DNA of 6,260 bases from Flavobacterium sp. (GCA_030153045.1 JASLID010000032.1:1-6260); one strand, 5' to 3'. Positions 1-6,260 are shown, counted from the first letter of the stretch. Program-made: numbers and translations. The notes: generated by a model not told the origin, from the letters alone.

Positions 1-1081
1 CCACTTTGTTTCCTGAAGTAATGTTGGTTACAAACGAATGACTTCCTTTCATTGGAACTAATGAATTCACATCAAATTTTGCTGTATCAATCATATCTTT
101 TACTACAATGTTTTGAGCGTTGGCAGTTCCGTTATTTTCAAAACGAATCATGTAGTGAACATATTTGCCTACTTCACTTGGAGGAATTGTTGTTCCTTCT
201 AAACAGGCTTTGTCGTTCGGGTCTAATGAGTTTACAACCGTTTGATTAAACACAAATGTATTATCGTTTGGCAGATCATCAGTTGCAATAGAAGTTATTG
301 TAGCTGTGTAATTTAAAACATCTCCATCGTTTACCGCAGGTGTTTCCATAGGAGAATTTACATTTAATGTTACTGTAATTTCTCTAGTTTCAAATGGTAA
401 TAAATTTACAAAATCCCAAGATAAATTATTTACTACCTGACTTGTTGCTACTGGATTTGAAACCACTACATCTAAAACCGCATCGTTAAAAGCTAAATTA
501 ACAGTCCCTGATTGCGTTGTGTTTCCTTTGTTTTTATAAATCACTTTGTATGTTATATCGAAGCCAGGTCTTGCACTAACTATTGGTAATAATGCAGCTT
601 CTAAATCTTGGTGAACACCATTGGTTGTGACACAGAAATCTCGATTAAACGGACTAGTCTGTGTTGGAAAAGTAACATTAAATGTTGCTGGAGAAATATT
701 GAAGTAAGTTGGATTTTCGAATATCGGAGTTATTGTATGTGTTCCTTCTTGCAGTGGAATGGAATAATTTCCTGTAGCATTTGAAATTATACTTCCAGTA
801 GCTGATCCACCAGTAATATTGAATTTTAAATTAGGTAATCCTAAATCTAAAGCATCACAATTGTTGTTATTTTCATCAAATTTATTATTCCCTTGAATAG
901 TGTAAAATGTTCCTCCTAGTGTAAATGAACAATACGAGTTTGCAACACAATTGTTGTAGCCATAGGTCGTAATTAAATCTTGAATTTGTGTAAGTTGTGA
1001 TTCGTCTCCACAGATGTATTCCAAGTTTGGGTTATTTGAAAAACTTAAAGTTGTTTCATCATTACCATTTTTTAAGAAAAT
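1..1081 (-). repeat. Direct repeat, copy 2: C-terminal half of LRR-B
   Basis: This block aligns without any indel to 2839-3919 at a constant offset of 2838 bases, and the window edge cuts it. Exact stretches include 44 bases at 387-430. At protein level about 80% of residues match, rising from about 72% in the part next to the LRRs to about 89% toward the left edge. It is coding sequence, not a mobile element. Confidence 0.9.
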
Positions 1082-2332
1082 AGATTCTATCAGAGGATTA
1101 TTATCACAATAAAATTCATCTAAAAGGAATGAAGCATTTACATTCGTTAATAGATTGTCTGAACAATTAAGGTAATACATATAATCTATACTACTTAAAT
1201 CAAGTAAAGAAATTTGATTTGAAGAAACATCTAAATGATGAAGGTTGACTAAATTACTTAAATCTATTGATGTTAACAGATTGGAAGAAAGTCTCAAATA
1301 CTCAAGACCAGATAAATTACTTAAATCTATCGATGTAAGTTGATTGGCAGAATAATTTAAATTAGTAAGAGATAAAGTCAAACCACTTAAATCTAAAGCA
1401 GCAATTTGATTATTCGAACAATCCAAAGTACGAATATAATTTAGCCCGCTTAAATTTAACCCTGTAAGTTGATTTGAATCGCAGGCCAAGGAAGTAAGAC
1501 TAGTTAAGCCTGTTAAATTAATTGTTGTGAGTAAATTATTTGAACAATATATATCATTAATATTTGTTAAACCATTTAAATTTAGTGAAGTAAGTTGATT
1601 ATCACTACAACTCAGCAAGCCTAGATTTACTAAACCATTTAAATTTAATGATGTTAGGTGATTATTTCTACAATAAAGATTCATTAAACTTGTATTACTC
1701 ACATCTAACGATGTAAGCTGATTATTATCAATAACTAACCTTTGCATATTTGCCAAACCATTAATACTAAAAGAGCTAATTTGATTGTTCTGGCAATTCA
1801 CAGATCTAATATTGGTTAAATTGCTTACATTCAAAGAGGTAAGTTGATTACTCGAACAATTTAAATTATCAAGATTAATTAAATTACTAACATTTAATGA
1901 AGAGAGTTGATTTCTATCACAATACAAAATTCTAAGGCTAGTTAAACTGTTAACATCTAAAAAAGTTAATTGATTACTTGTGCAACTCAAAGTAGTAAGG
2001 TTAGTTAAACTACTAAAATCAACTGAGGTCAATAGATTAGTTGAGCAATTTAAATAAATTAGACTATTAAAATTAGAAATACCAACTATTGAAGAAATTG
2101 ACGAATTTTGTAGATTTAAATCACGAACCTGTAAAGCTTCACTAATCTGAATCTCTCCATCTGAATCAGCGTCAATTTTAAAATAAACTCCTTCTAAATT
2201 TTTAGCAATATTGTTCGTTGGACTTGCTGCCAACAACTTTGCCTTAAAATTCGCATCCGGAAAATTAATAATCTGAGCATTAACACTCGTAAAAAGGCCT
2301 AAAGCCAATACTAAAAAGTAGATTTTTTTCAT
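1..2332 (-). CDS. LRR-B: tandem paralogue, secreted leucine-rich-repeat protein (3' end outside window)
   Basis: My translation from the ATG at 2332 stays open for 777 residues to the left edge, with no stop or frameshift. Order of parts: signal peptide 1-19 (MKKIYFLV..., cleavage likely after VNA); canonical EF-hand-type loop 54-65; about 16 LRRs at 84-420 plus a cap to 441; cysteines 462, 468, 492 and 567 matching those of LRR-A around an SdrD/Cna-B-like domain; a DUF11/CARDB-like domain at about 574-695; and the start of the last beta-sandwich domain from about 702 (SLDPNDK). Residues 466-777 match LRR-A 421-732 at about 80% identity without gaps. By that comparison about 147 residues, including the T9SS type A tail, should follow outside the window. 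Export by Sec plus T9SS is therefore inferred rather than seen. Role as a binding or adhesive surface protein is inferred from fold and context; the ligand is unknown. Confidence 0.92.
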   Translation of the reverse strand, partial: MKKIYFLVLALGLFTSVNAQIINFPDANFKAKLLAASPTNNIAKNLEGVYFKIDADSDGEIQISEALQVRDLNLQNSSISSIVGISNFNSLIYLNCSTNLLTSVDFSSLTNLTTLSCTSNQLTFLDVNSLTSLRILYCDRNQLSSLNVSNLINLDNLNCSSNQLTSLNVSNLTNIRSVNCQNNQISSFSINGLANMQRLVIDNNQLTSLDVSNTSLMNLYCRNNHLTSLNLNGLVNLGLLSCSDNQLTSLNLNGLTNINDIYCSNNLLTTINLTGLTSLTSLACDSNQLTGLNLSGLNYIRTLDCSNNQIAALDLSGLTLSLTNLNYSANQLTSIDLSNLSGLEYLRLSSNLLTSIDLSNLVNLHHLDVSSNQISLLDLSSIDYMYYLNCSDNLLTNVNASFLLDEFYCDNNPLIESIFLKNGNDETTLSFSNNPNLEYICGDESQLTQIQDLITTYGYNNCVANSYCSFTLGGTFYTIQGNNKFDENNNNCDALDLGLPNLKFNITGGSATGSIISNATGNYSIPLQEGTHTITPIFENPTYFNISPATFNVTFPTQTSPFNRDFCVTTNGVHQDLEAALLPIVSARPGFDITYKVIYKNKGNTTQSGTVNLAFNDAVLDVVVSNPVATSQVVNNLSWDFVNLLPFETREITVTLNVNSPMETPAVNDGDVLNYTATITSIATDDLPNDNTFVFNQTVVNSLDPNDKACLEGTTIPPSEVGKYVHYMIRFENNGTANAQNIVVKDMIDTAKFDVNSLVPMKGSHSFVTNITSGNKV
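1010..2083 (-). repeat. LRR array of LRR-B (about 63-bp coding repeats)
   Basis: About 16 repeats of the type NLTNLxxLxCxxNQLTSLNVS. Most are 21 residues, with one of 20 (around 202-221) and one of 22 (around 306-327), and less regular units near the end. The cysteine position is filled by C at 96, 117, 138, 159, 180, 221, 242, 263, 284, 305, 390 and 409. It is replaced by I201, Y327, L348 and V369 in four units, which suggests a buried hydrophobic slot. The array accounts for most of the 45-residue excess over LRR-A. Confidence 0.88.
2138..2173 (-). other. EF-hand/dockerin-like calcium loop in LRR-B
   Basis: Residues 54-65 read DADSDGEIQISE, matching the 12-residue EF-hand loop DxDxDGxIxxxE at every key position (D54, D56, D58, G59, I61, E65). 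It lies between the signal peptide and the first LRR. In LRR-A the corresponding loop (39-50, DTNSNLEIEYSE) has Asn at positions 3 and 5 and Leu in place of the turn Gly. Calcium binding is inferred from the motif. Confidence 0.75.
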
Positions 2333-2351
2333 TTGGAAAAATTTAGTTGCG

Positions 2352-2359
2352 CAAAAATA
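2352..2359 (-). promoter_or_regulatory. Putative -7 promoter element for LRR-B
   Basis: TATTTTTG on the minus strand is identical to the element before LRR-A and keeps the same spacing: 2 bases after the T-tract and 19 bases before the ATG at 2332. As in the first copy, no TTG is found at the -33 position and no Shine-Dalgarno sequence precedes the ATG. Conservation may only reflect the recent duplication, so it is weak evidence of function. Confidence 0.5.
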
Positions 2360-2360
2360 A

Positions 2361-2389
2361 CAAAAAAAGCCCCACATTTCTGTGAGGCT
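2361..2389 (-). terminator. Intrinsic terminator of LRR-A
   Basis: On the minus strand, arms 2381-2389 and 2368-2376 form a 9-bp stem (AGCCTCACA with TGTGGGGCT, one U-G wobble) with a GAAA loop, followed by seven T residues (2368-2362). It starts 6 bases after the LRR-A stop codon at 2396-2398. It is a near copy of the rpsA terminator: 2318-2389 and 5021-5092 differ at only 4 of 72 positions (2337, 2351, 2383, 2385). Both changes in the stem keep it paired by swapping the wobble position. Confidence 0.92.
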
Positions 2390-2395
2390 CAATCT

Positions 2396-5035
2396 TTAGT
2401 TTTTAATAAACTTCGTATTACTTGTTCCTTTATCAGAGTTTATTTTAATAAAATAATTACCTGATGATAAACTCGATACATCAACCGTTTTAGCGTTTTG
2501 CGCATTTGGAATGACTAAAACCAATTGCCCTAAAGTATTGTAAATATTGATAGAACTGATTTCGATAGTTTCTTTCGCTGCAATATTTAATACATCGTGT
2601 ACCGGATTTGGATATACATTAAAATAATTTGAAAATTCAAAATCCTGACGGCTTAACGCTGCAATAGTTGTAGTTGCCGTATTCGTTACAATTGGAAAAT
2701 TGTAATCGAAATAAATACTAGCTGTGTTGCTAAATGTATCTCCTAAAACCAATGTCGGTTTCGTTTTGATTTTGAAAGCTACATAACCATCATTATTCGC
2801 ATCATCAAAAGGCAAATTAATGTTTTCGAAGATAAATTCAACTTTATTTCCTGATGTAATATTCGTTACAAACGAATGACTTCCTTTCATTGGAACAATT
2901 GAATTAATATCAAATTTTGCCAAGTCAATCATATCTTTTACTACAATATTTTGAGCATTAGCTGTACCGTTGTTTTCAAAACGTATCATGTAATGCACAT
3001 ACTCTCCCACTTTAGCCGGTGCAATTGTTGCTCCTTCTAAACAGGTTTTGTCATTTGGATCGAAAGAGTTAACCACTGTTTGATTAAATGCAAATGTATT
3101 ATCATTTGGCAAATCATCAGTAGCCGCTGAAGTAATGGTTGCAGTGTAGTTTAAAACATCTCCCCCATTTACTGCAGGAGTTTCTATTGGCGAATTTACA
3201 TTTAATGTTACTGCAATTTCTCTGGTTTCAAATGGTAATAAATTTACAAAATCCCAAGATAAATTATTAATTGCTTGGCTTAAAACACTAGGATTTGCAG
3301 AAACGAAATCTAAAATCGCATCATTAAAAGCTACATTGACAGTTCCTGATTGTGTTGTATTTCCTTTGTTTTTATAAACAACTTTGTATTTAGCATCAAA
3401 ACCGGGTCTTGCTCCAGCTATTGACAATAAAGTAACTTCTAAATCAGGATGAACTCCATTTGCAGTTACACAAAAATTTTGAGTAAACGGACTCGCTTGT
3501 GTTGGAAAATCTACCACAACATTTGTAGGTAAAATAGTAAAATAACTAGGGTTTTCAAATACTGGCGTTATAGTATGTGTTCCTGCAATAACTGGAATAT
3601 TATAATTCCCAGTTGCATTAGAAATTGAACTTCCTGAATTTGTACCATCAGTAACATTGAATTTTAAATTTGGTAAACCTAAATCTAAAACATCACAACC
3701 ATTATTATTTTTATCATATTTATTATTTCCTTGAATCGTGTAAAAAGTTCCACCGGGTGTGAATGAACAATATGAGTTTGTATGACAATTGGTATAACCA
3801 TAAGTAGTGATTTTATTTTGAATATCTACTAACTGACTTTCATCAGCACAGATAAATTGTAGGTCCGGATTATTACTAAATTCTAGATAAGCTTCATTAC
3901 TGCCGTTTTTTATAAATAATGAGGTTAGCTGATTTGAATTGCAAGTCAAACTTGTAAATAAACTCAAATCACTAAGATCAAGAGTTGAGAGTTGATTTAA
4001 AGAACAGTGTAATTGTCTTAAATTAACTAATCCACTAACATTCAATGATGACAGTTGATTTTCCCAACAAGCTAAATATTCAAGGTTAATCAACTCACTT
4101 AGATTTAAGGAAGAAAAAAGATTGTGATAACATTCCAAAATCCTAATATTTACTAATCCAGTTAAATTTAATGATGGTAATTGATTGTAAGCGCATCTTA
4201 AATCCCTAAGATTTATTAATCCACTTACATTCAACACTGGCAACTGATTTCCGCCACAATATAATTCCTCAAGATTGGTCAAACCACTAACATTTATTGA
4301 TGGTAGCTGATTTACACTACAATTTAAGTGCTTTAAATTTGTTAAACCAGATACATTTAATGAAGGCAAACGATTCATATTACAATCTAAATATCTCAAA
4401 TTTGTTAAACCAGATACATTTAATAGTGTTAAATCATTTCCAAAACAAATTAAATCAGTAAGTCCTATGACTTGACTAACATCCAGTTGACCAATTTGAT
4501 TTTCGTGACAAACTATACGATTAAGATTTATTAATCCACTTAAATTTAAAGTTGTTAATTGGTTATAACCGCATTCTAATTGTTGAAGACTTGTCAATCC
4601 ACTCAAATCTAACCAAGTAAGATCATTGTATTGACAACTTAAAAATTGAAGATTTGTCAATCCGTTAATTGTTAATGATGAAAGATTTAAACCGGCAAGC
4701 ATCAAACTTTGAATTTCTATATTATTTGAACAATCTAAATATTGAAGATTTAATAAATTACTAATATTTAAAGCATTAATATTATTATTACTACAATCTA
4801 AATATTGAAGATTAGTAAAAGCTTCTAATCCATCAGAATAATTAATATTCGAGTTGCTAATATTTAAAAAAGTAACATCTTCTGCTTCACTATACTCAAT
4901 TTCTAAATTTGAGTTAGTATCAATTCCTAATGAAACCAATTTCATTTTAAGATTAAAATCTGATATATAAACACTTTGCGCAGTAACGCCCGTAAAAACA
5001 CATAAAGCAATAAAAAGAAAGTAGATTTTTTTCAT
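2396..5035 (-). CDS. LRR-A: secreted leucine-rich-repeat protein with T9SS type A sorting domain
   Basis: This is a complete 879-residue protein, probably exported by Sec and then T9SS to the cell surface or medium; its ligand is unknown. Order of parts: signal peptide 1-19 (MKKIYFLF..., cleavage likely after VTA); degenerate EF-hand-like loop 39-50; about 14 LRRs at 70-374 plus a cap to 396; a segment with cysteines 417, 423, 447 and 522 enclosing an SdrD/Cna-B-like sandwich at about 428-520 with a possible calcium site DKNNNGCD; a DUF11/CARDB-like domain at about 529-650; a second conserved-repeat domain at about 657-790 starting SFDPNDK (resembles DUF7619, by memory); and a T9SS type A tail at about 805-879 (YPNP, IYNTLGQ, LSSGNYFIKI). 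The ATG at 5035 is chosen because the signal peptide begins there. An in-frame ATG at 5080 lies inside the terminator hairpin. It has its own promoter candidate upstream and a terminator after its stop. Binding or adhesion is inferred from the LRR fold only. Confidence 0.93.
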   Translation of the reverse strand: MKKIYFLFIALCVFTGVTAQSVYISDFNLKMKLVSLGIDTNSNLEIEYSEAEDVTFLNISNSNINYSDGLEAFTNLQYLDCSNNNINALNISNLLNLQYLDCSNNIEIQSLMLAGLNLSSLTINGLTNLQFLSCQYNDLTWLDLSGLTSLQQLECGYNQLTTLNLSGLINLNRIVCHENQIGQLDVSQVIGLTDLICFGNDLTLLNVSGLTNLRYLDCNMNRLPSLNVSGLTNLKHLNCSVNQLPSINVSGLTNLEELYCGGNQLPVLNVSGLINLRDLRCAYNQLPSLNLTGLVNIRILECYHNLFSSLNLSELINLEYLACWENQLSSLNVSGLVNLRQLHCSLNQLSTLDLSDLSLFTSLTCNSNQLTSLFIKNGSNEAYLEFSNNPDLQFICADESQLVDIQNKITTYGYTNCHTNSYCSFTPGGTFYTIQGNNKYDKNNNGCDVLDLGLPNLKFNVTDGTNSGSSISNATGNYNIPVIAGTHTITPVFENPSYFTILPTNVVVDFPTQASPFTQNFCVTANGVHPDLEVTLLSIAGARPGFDAKYKVVYKNKGNTTQSGTVNVAFNDAILDFVSANPSVLSQAINNLSWDFVNLLPFETREIAVTLNVNSPIETPAVNGGDVLNYTATITSAATDDLPNDNTFAFNQTVVNSFDPNDKTCLEGATIAPAKVGEYVHYMIRFENNGTANAQNIVVKDMIDLAKFDINSIVPMKGSHSFVTNITSGNKVEFIFENINLPFDDANNDGYVAFKIKTKPTLVLGDTFSNTASIYFDYNFPIVTNTATTTIAALSRQDFEFSNYFNVYPNPVHDVLNIAAKETIEISSINIYNTLGQLVLVIPNAQNAKTVDVSSLSSGNYFIKINSDKGTSNTKFIKN
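2839..3919 (-). repeat. Direct repeat, copy 1: matching part of LRR-A
   Basis: This is the partner of 1-1081. The 44-base identical stretch lies at 3225-3268. The two copies are in the same orientation, so recombination between them would delete or duplicate one LRR gene's worth of DNA (about 2.8 kb). The homology probably extends left of 2839 in this copy through the T9SS tail, but the partner sequence is outside the window. Confidence 0.9.
3848..4828 (-). repeat. LRR array of LRR-A (63-bp coding repeats)
   Basis: This encodes about 14 repeats of consensus SGLTNLxxLxCxxNQLxxLNV, mostly exactly 21 residues (63 bp). Cysteines at 134, 155, 176, 197, 218, 239, 260, 281, 302, 323, 344 and 365 are each 21 residues apart; C81 and C102 belong to the first two repeats. 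Repeat 2 carries about 11 extra residues (around 107-124), which may be a decayed half-repeat. The last unit (about 375-396, ending FICADE) lacks the cysteine at the usual site and looks like a C-terminal cap. Confidence 0.9.
4160..4411 (-). repeat. Most homogeneous LRR block in LRR-A (four units, residues 209-292)
   Basis: Four consecutive 63-bp units share the NxLPxLN variant with proline at the same place (RLPSLNVSG, QLPSINVSG, QLPVLNVSG, QLPSLNLTG). That proline is not seen in the other units of LRR-A or in LRR-B. Around this block a 27-base sequence occurs identically at 4335-4361 and 4398-4424, exactly 63 bp apart. This is the sign of recent internal tandem expansion. Confidence 0.8.
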
Positions 5036-5054
5036 TTGGTAAAATTTAGTTGCA

Positions 5055-5062
5055 CAAAAATA
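5055..5062 (-). promoter_or_regulatory. Putative -7 promoter element for LRR-A
   Basis: The minus strand reads TATTTTTG here, an exact match to the Bacteroidota/Flavobacterium -7 consensus TAnnTTTG. It sits 2 bases past the terminator T-tract and 19 bases before the ATG at 5035, implying a very short leader. No TTG lies at the usual 17-23 base distance upstream, because that space is occupied by the terminator hairpin. The -33 element is therefore absent or atypical. The leader (AAATTTTACCAA before ATG) has no Shine-Dalgarno sequence, as is normal in this phylum. In an AT-rich gap a chance match is possible, but it is conserved in the second cassette. Confidence 0.55.
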
Positions 5063-5063
5063 A

Positions 5064-5093
5064 CAAAAAAAGCCCCACATTTCTGCGGGGCTT
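5064..5093 (-). terminator. Intrinsic terminator of rpsA
   Basis: Read on the minus strand, arms 5084-5092 and 5071-5079 form a 9-bp stem (AGCCCCGCA with TGTGGGGCT, one G-U wobble) around a GAAA tetraloop, extendable by an A-T pair at 5093/5070. Seven T residues follow (5071-5065). It begins 23 bases after the S1 stop codon. The plus-strand side has no T-tract, so it should work only for minus-strand transcription. The same element recurs after the next gene. Confidence 0.93.
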
Positions 5094-5115
5094 CATATTT
5101 AAAAAGTGAAGAAAA

Positions 5116-6260
5116 TTATTTTTTCTCTCCTTTTTCCATTTTAGCTTTCAATTCAGCAAGAATATCATTGTTATCTCCTAACGTTGCAGCAGCTGCATTG
5201 TTGTTAGATGACGATGAAGTTTCAACCGATGCTTTCACGTTTTTCTCTTCTTCCTCACGGAAAATAGCAGTGTGAGAAGCAACTACTCTTTTGAATTCTT
5301 TGTTGAATTCGATAACTTTGAAATCAGCTGCATCGCCTTTTTTCAATTTTTTACCGTCTTCTTTTTCTAAGTGACGAGTTGGGATAAACGCAACAACATC
5401 ATCTCCGAAATCTACAGTAGCACCTTTGTCAACAATTTCAGCGATTGTTCCGTTGTGGATAGTTCCAACAGCGAAAGCATCTTCATGTTTGTCCCAAGGG
5501 TTAGCTGTAGTTTGTTTGTGACCTAAAGATAATTTACGAGCATCAACATCTAGTTCAAGAACTACAACATCTAATTTTTCACCTACAGTGATGAATTCAG
5601 ATGGATGTTTGATTTTCTTAGTCCAAGATAAATCTGAGATATAAACTAATCCGTCGATTCCTTCTTCTAATTCTACGAAAATTCCAAAGTTTGTAAAGTT
5701 TCTAACTGTACCTGTATGTTTAGAACCTACTGGGTATTTAGAAGTAATATCAGTCCATGGATCTTGTGTCATTTGTTTGATACCTAAAGACATTTTTCTT
5801 TCTTCTCTATCAAGAGTCAAGATAACACCTTCAACAACATCACCCACTTTTACGAAATCTTGAGCTGAACGCAAGTGCGTAGACCATGACATTTCAGAAA
5901 CGTGGATTAAACCTTCAACACCTTCAGCAACTTCGATGAAAGCACCGTAGTCAGCAAGAACTACTACTTTACCTTTCACTTTGTCACCTACTTTAAGATC
6001 TGCATTTAATGCATCCCATGGGTGAGCGTTTAATTGTTTTAAACCTAATTGAATTCTTGTTTTCTCATCATCGAAATCAAGGATTACAACATTTAATTTT
6101 TGATCTAATTCAAGAACTTCACTTGGGTGATTGATTCTAGACCAAGAAAGGTCAGTAATGTGGATTAATCCATCTACACCACCTAAGTCAATAAACACAC
6201 CATAAGAAGTAATGTTTTTAACAACACCTTCTAATACTTGTCCTTTTTCTAATTGACCGA
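5116..6260 (-). CDS. rpsA: 30S ribosomal protein S1, C-terminal part (5' end outside window)
   Basis: S1 binds single-stranded mRNA on the small ribosomal subunit and supports translation initiation. The frame is open from the right edge (first full codon at 6258) to a TAA at 5116-5118, giving 380 residues. A GTG at 6198 is an internal valine codon, because the S1 fold continues upstream of it (residues before it read GQLEKGQVLEGVVKN). Four S1 OB-fold repeats are visible at about residues 5-75, 89-162, 176-250 and 262-332. The first three carry the typical GLIHxSxxSW-like signature (GLIHITDLSW, GLIHVSEMSW, GLVYISDLSW). The last is degenerate there (VAFIPTRHL). Bacteroidota S1 is usually about 590-600 residues with six repeats, so roughly the first third is missing. 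A Ser/Asn/Ala-rich linker and a charged, probably helical end (ILAELKAKMEKGEKK) form the tail. A terminator lies 23 bases after the stop, so the gene is not co-transcribed by default with the LRR genes. Confidence 0.97.
   Translation of the reverse strand, partial: GQLEKGQVLEGVVKNITSYGVFIDLGGVDGLIHITDLSWSRINHPSEVLELDQKLNVVILDFDDEKTRIQLGLKQLNAHPWDALNADLKVGDKVKGKVVVLADYGAFIEVAEGVEGLIHVSEMSWSTHLRSAQDFVKVGDVVEGVILTLDREERKMSLGIKQMTQDPWTDITSKYPVGSKHTGTVRNFTNFGIFVELEEGIDGLVYISDLSWTKKIKHPSEFITVGEKLDVVVLELDVDARKLSLGHKQTTANPWDKHEDAFAVGTIHNGTIAEIVDKGATVDFGDDVVAFIPTRHLEKEDGKKLKKGDAADFKVIEFNKEFKRVVASHTAIFREEEEKNVKASVETSSSSNNNAAAATLGDNNDILAELKAKMEKGEKK

Noticed and set aside
52..249. Plus-strand open frame of 65 codons
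   Set aside because: It lies wholly antisense to the well-supported LRR-B coding sequence and shows no recognisable protein features.
3848..4828. Regular repeats about every 63 bp that could suggest a CRISPR array or satellite
   Set aside because: The units are in-frame coding LRRs with conserved Leu, Cys and Asn positions. There are no invariant repeats separated by unrelated spacers.
1010..4828. BspA/Treponema-type LRR (LRR_5) assignment
   Set aside because: The 21-residue CxxNxLxxLxL pattern lacks the IgxxAFxxC signature of that class, and fits the other Bacteroidota LRR type better.
4997..5035. Cysteine at residue 12 of LRR-A as a possible lipoprotein lipobox
   Set aside because: The residue before it is Leu rather than Gly, Ala or Ser, and it sits within the hydrophobic core. 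A normal signal peptidase I site (VTA before Q20) follows, and LRR-B has no Cys there.
5036..5080. A 15-codon upstream extension of LRR-A starting at ATG 5080 (MWGFFCYFC...), also open in the LRR-B copy from ATG 2377
   Set aside because: The ATG lies in the terminator hairpin and upstream of the likely transcription start. The signal peptide begins properly at 5035 and 2332. Presence in both copies is explained by the duplication.
5036..5275. Plus-strand open frame of 79 codons across the intergenic gap and the S1 tail
   Set aside because: It is antisense to rpsA and the terminator/promoter cassette. Its serine-rich composition reflects the complement of the S1 low-complexity tail.

Overview
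The window is a low-GC stretch of a Bacteroidota chromosome, most likely from the family Flavobacteriaceae and perhaps a Flavobacterium. Four things point there: type IX secretion (T9SS) sorting domains, a Bacteroidota-style ribosomal protein S1, starts without Shine-Dalgarno sequences, and TAnnTTTG-type -7 promoter elements. All supported genes are on the minus strand, so the window reads biologically from its right end to its left end.

Layout, in transcription order. (1) 6260-5116: the C-terminal 380 residues of ribosomal protein S1 (rpsA), cut by the right edge. (2) 5115-5036: an 80-bp gap with a strong intrinsic terminator and, almost touching its T-tract, a -7-like promoter element. (3) 5035-2396: a complete 879-residue secreted leucine-rich-repeat (LRR) protein, called LRR-A here, with signal peptide, degenerate EF-hand-like loop, about 14 LRRs, three beta-sandwich-type domains and a type A T9SS sorting tail. 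(4) 2395-2333: a 63-bp gap that is a near copy of the first terminator/promoter cassette. (5) 2332-1: a tandem paralogue, LRR-B, open for 777 residues and cut by the left edge before its expected sorting tail. No stretch over 300 bases lacks a gene, and I found no RNA genes, mobile elements or CRISPR arrays.

The two LRR proteins are a tandem duplication in which the cassette (terminator of the preceding gene, promoter, signal-peptide start) was copied with the gene. Their C-terminal halves align without indels at about 80% protein identity. The LRR regions differ in repeat number and sequence, LRR-B being 45 residues longer. They are probably alternative surface-exposed or secreted binding proteins with a constant export/stalk part and a variable recognition part. 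S1 is a separate housekeeping gene, insulated by its own terminator.

Nothing here demonstrates a new biological system. The points most worth a second look are the mosaic divergence of the paralogues, the duplicated terminator-promoter cassette, the 63-bp internal repeat expansion and the loss of a canonical calcium loop in one paralogue.
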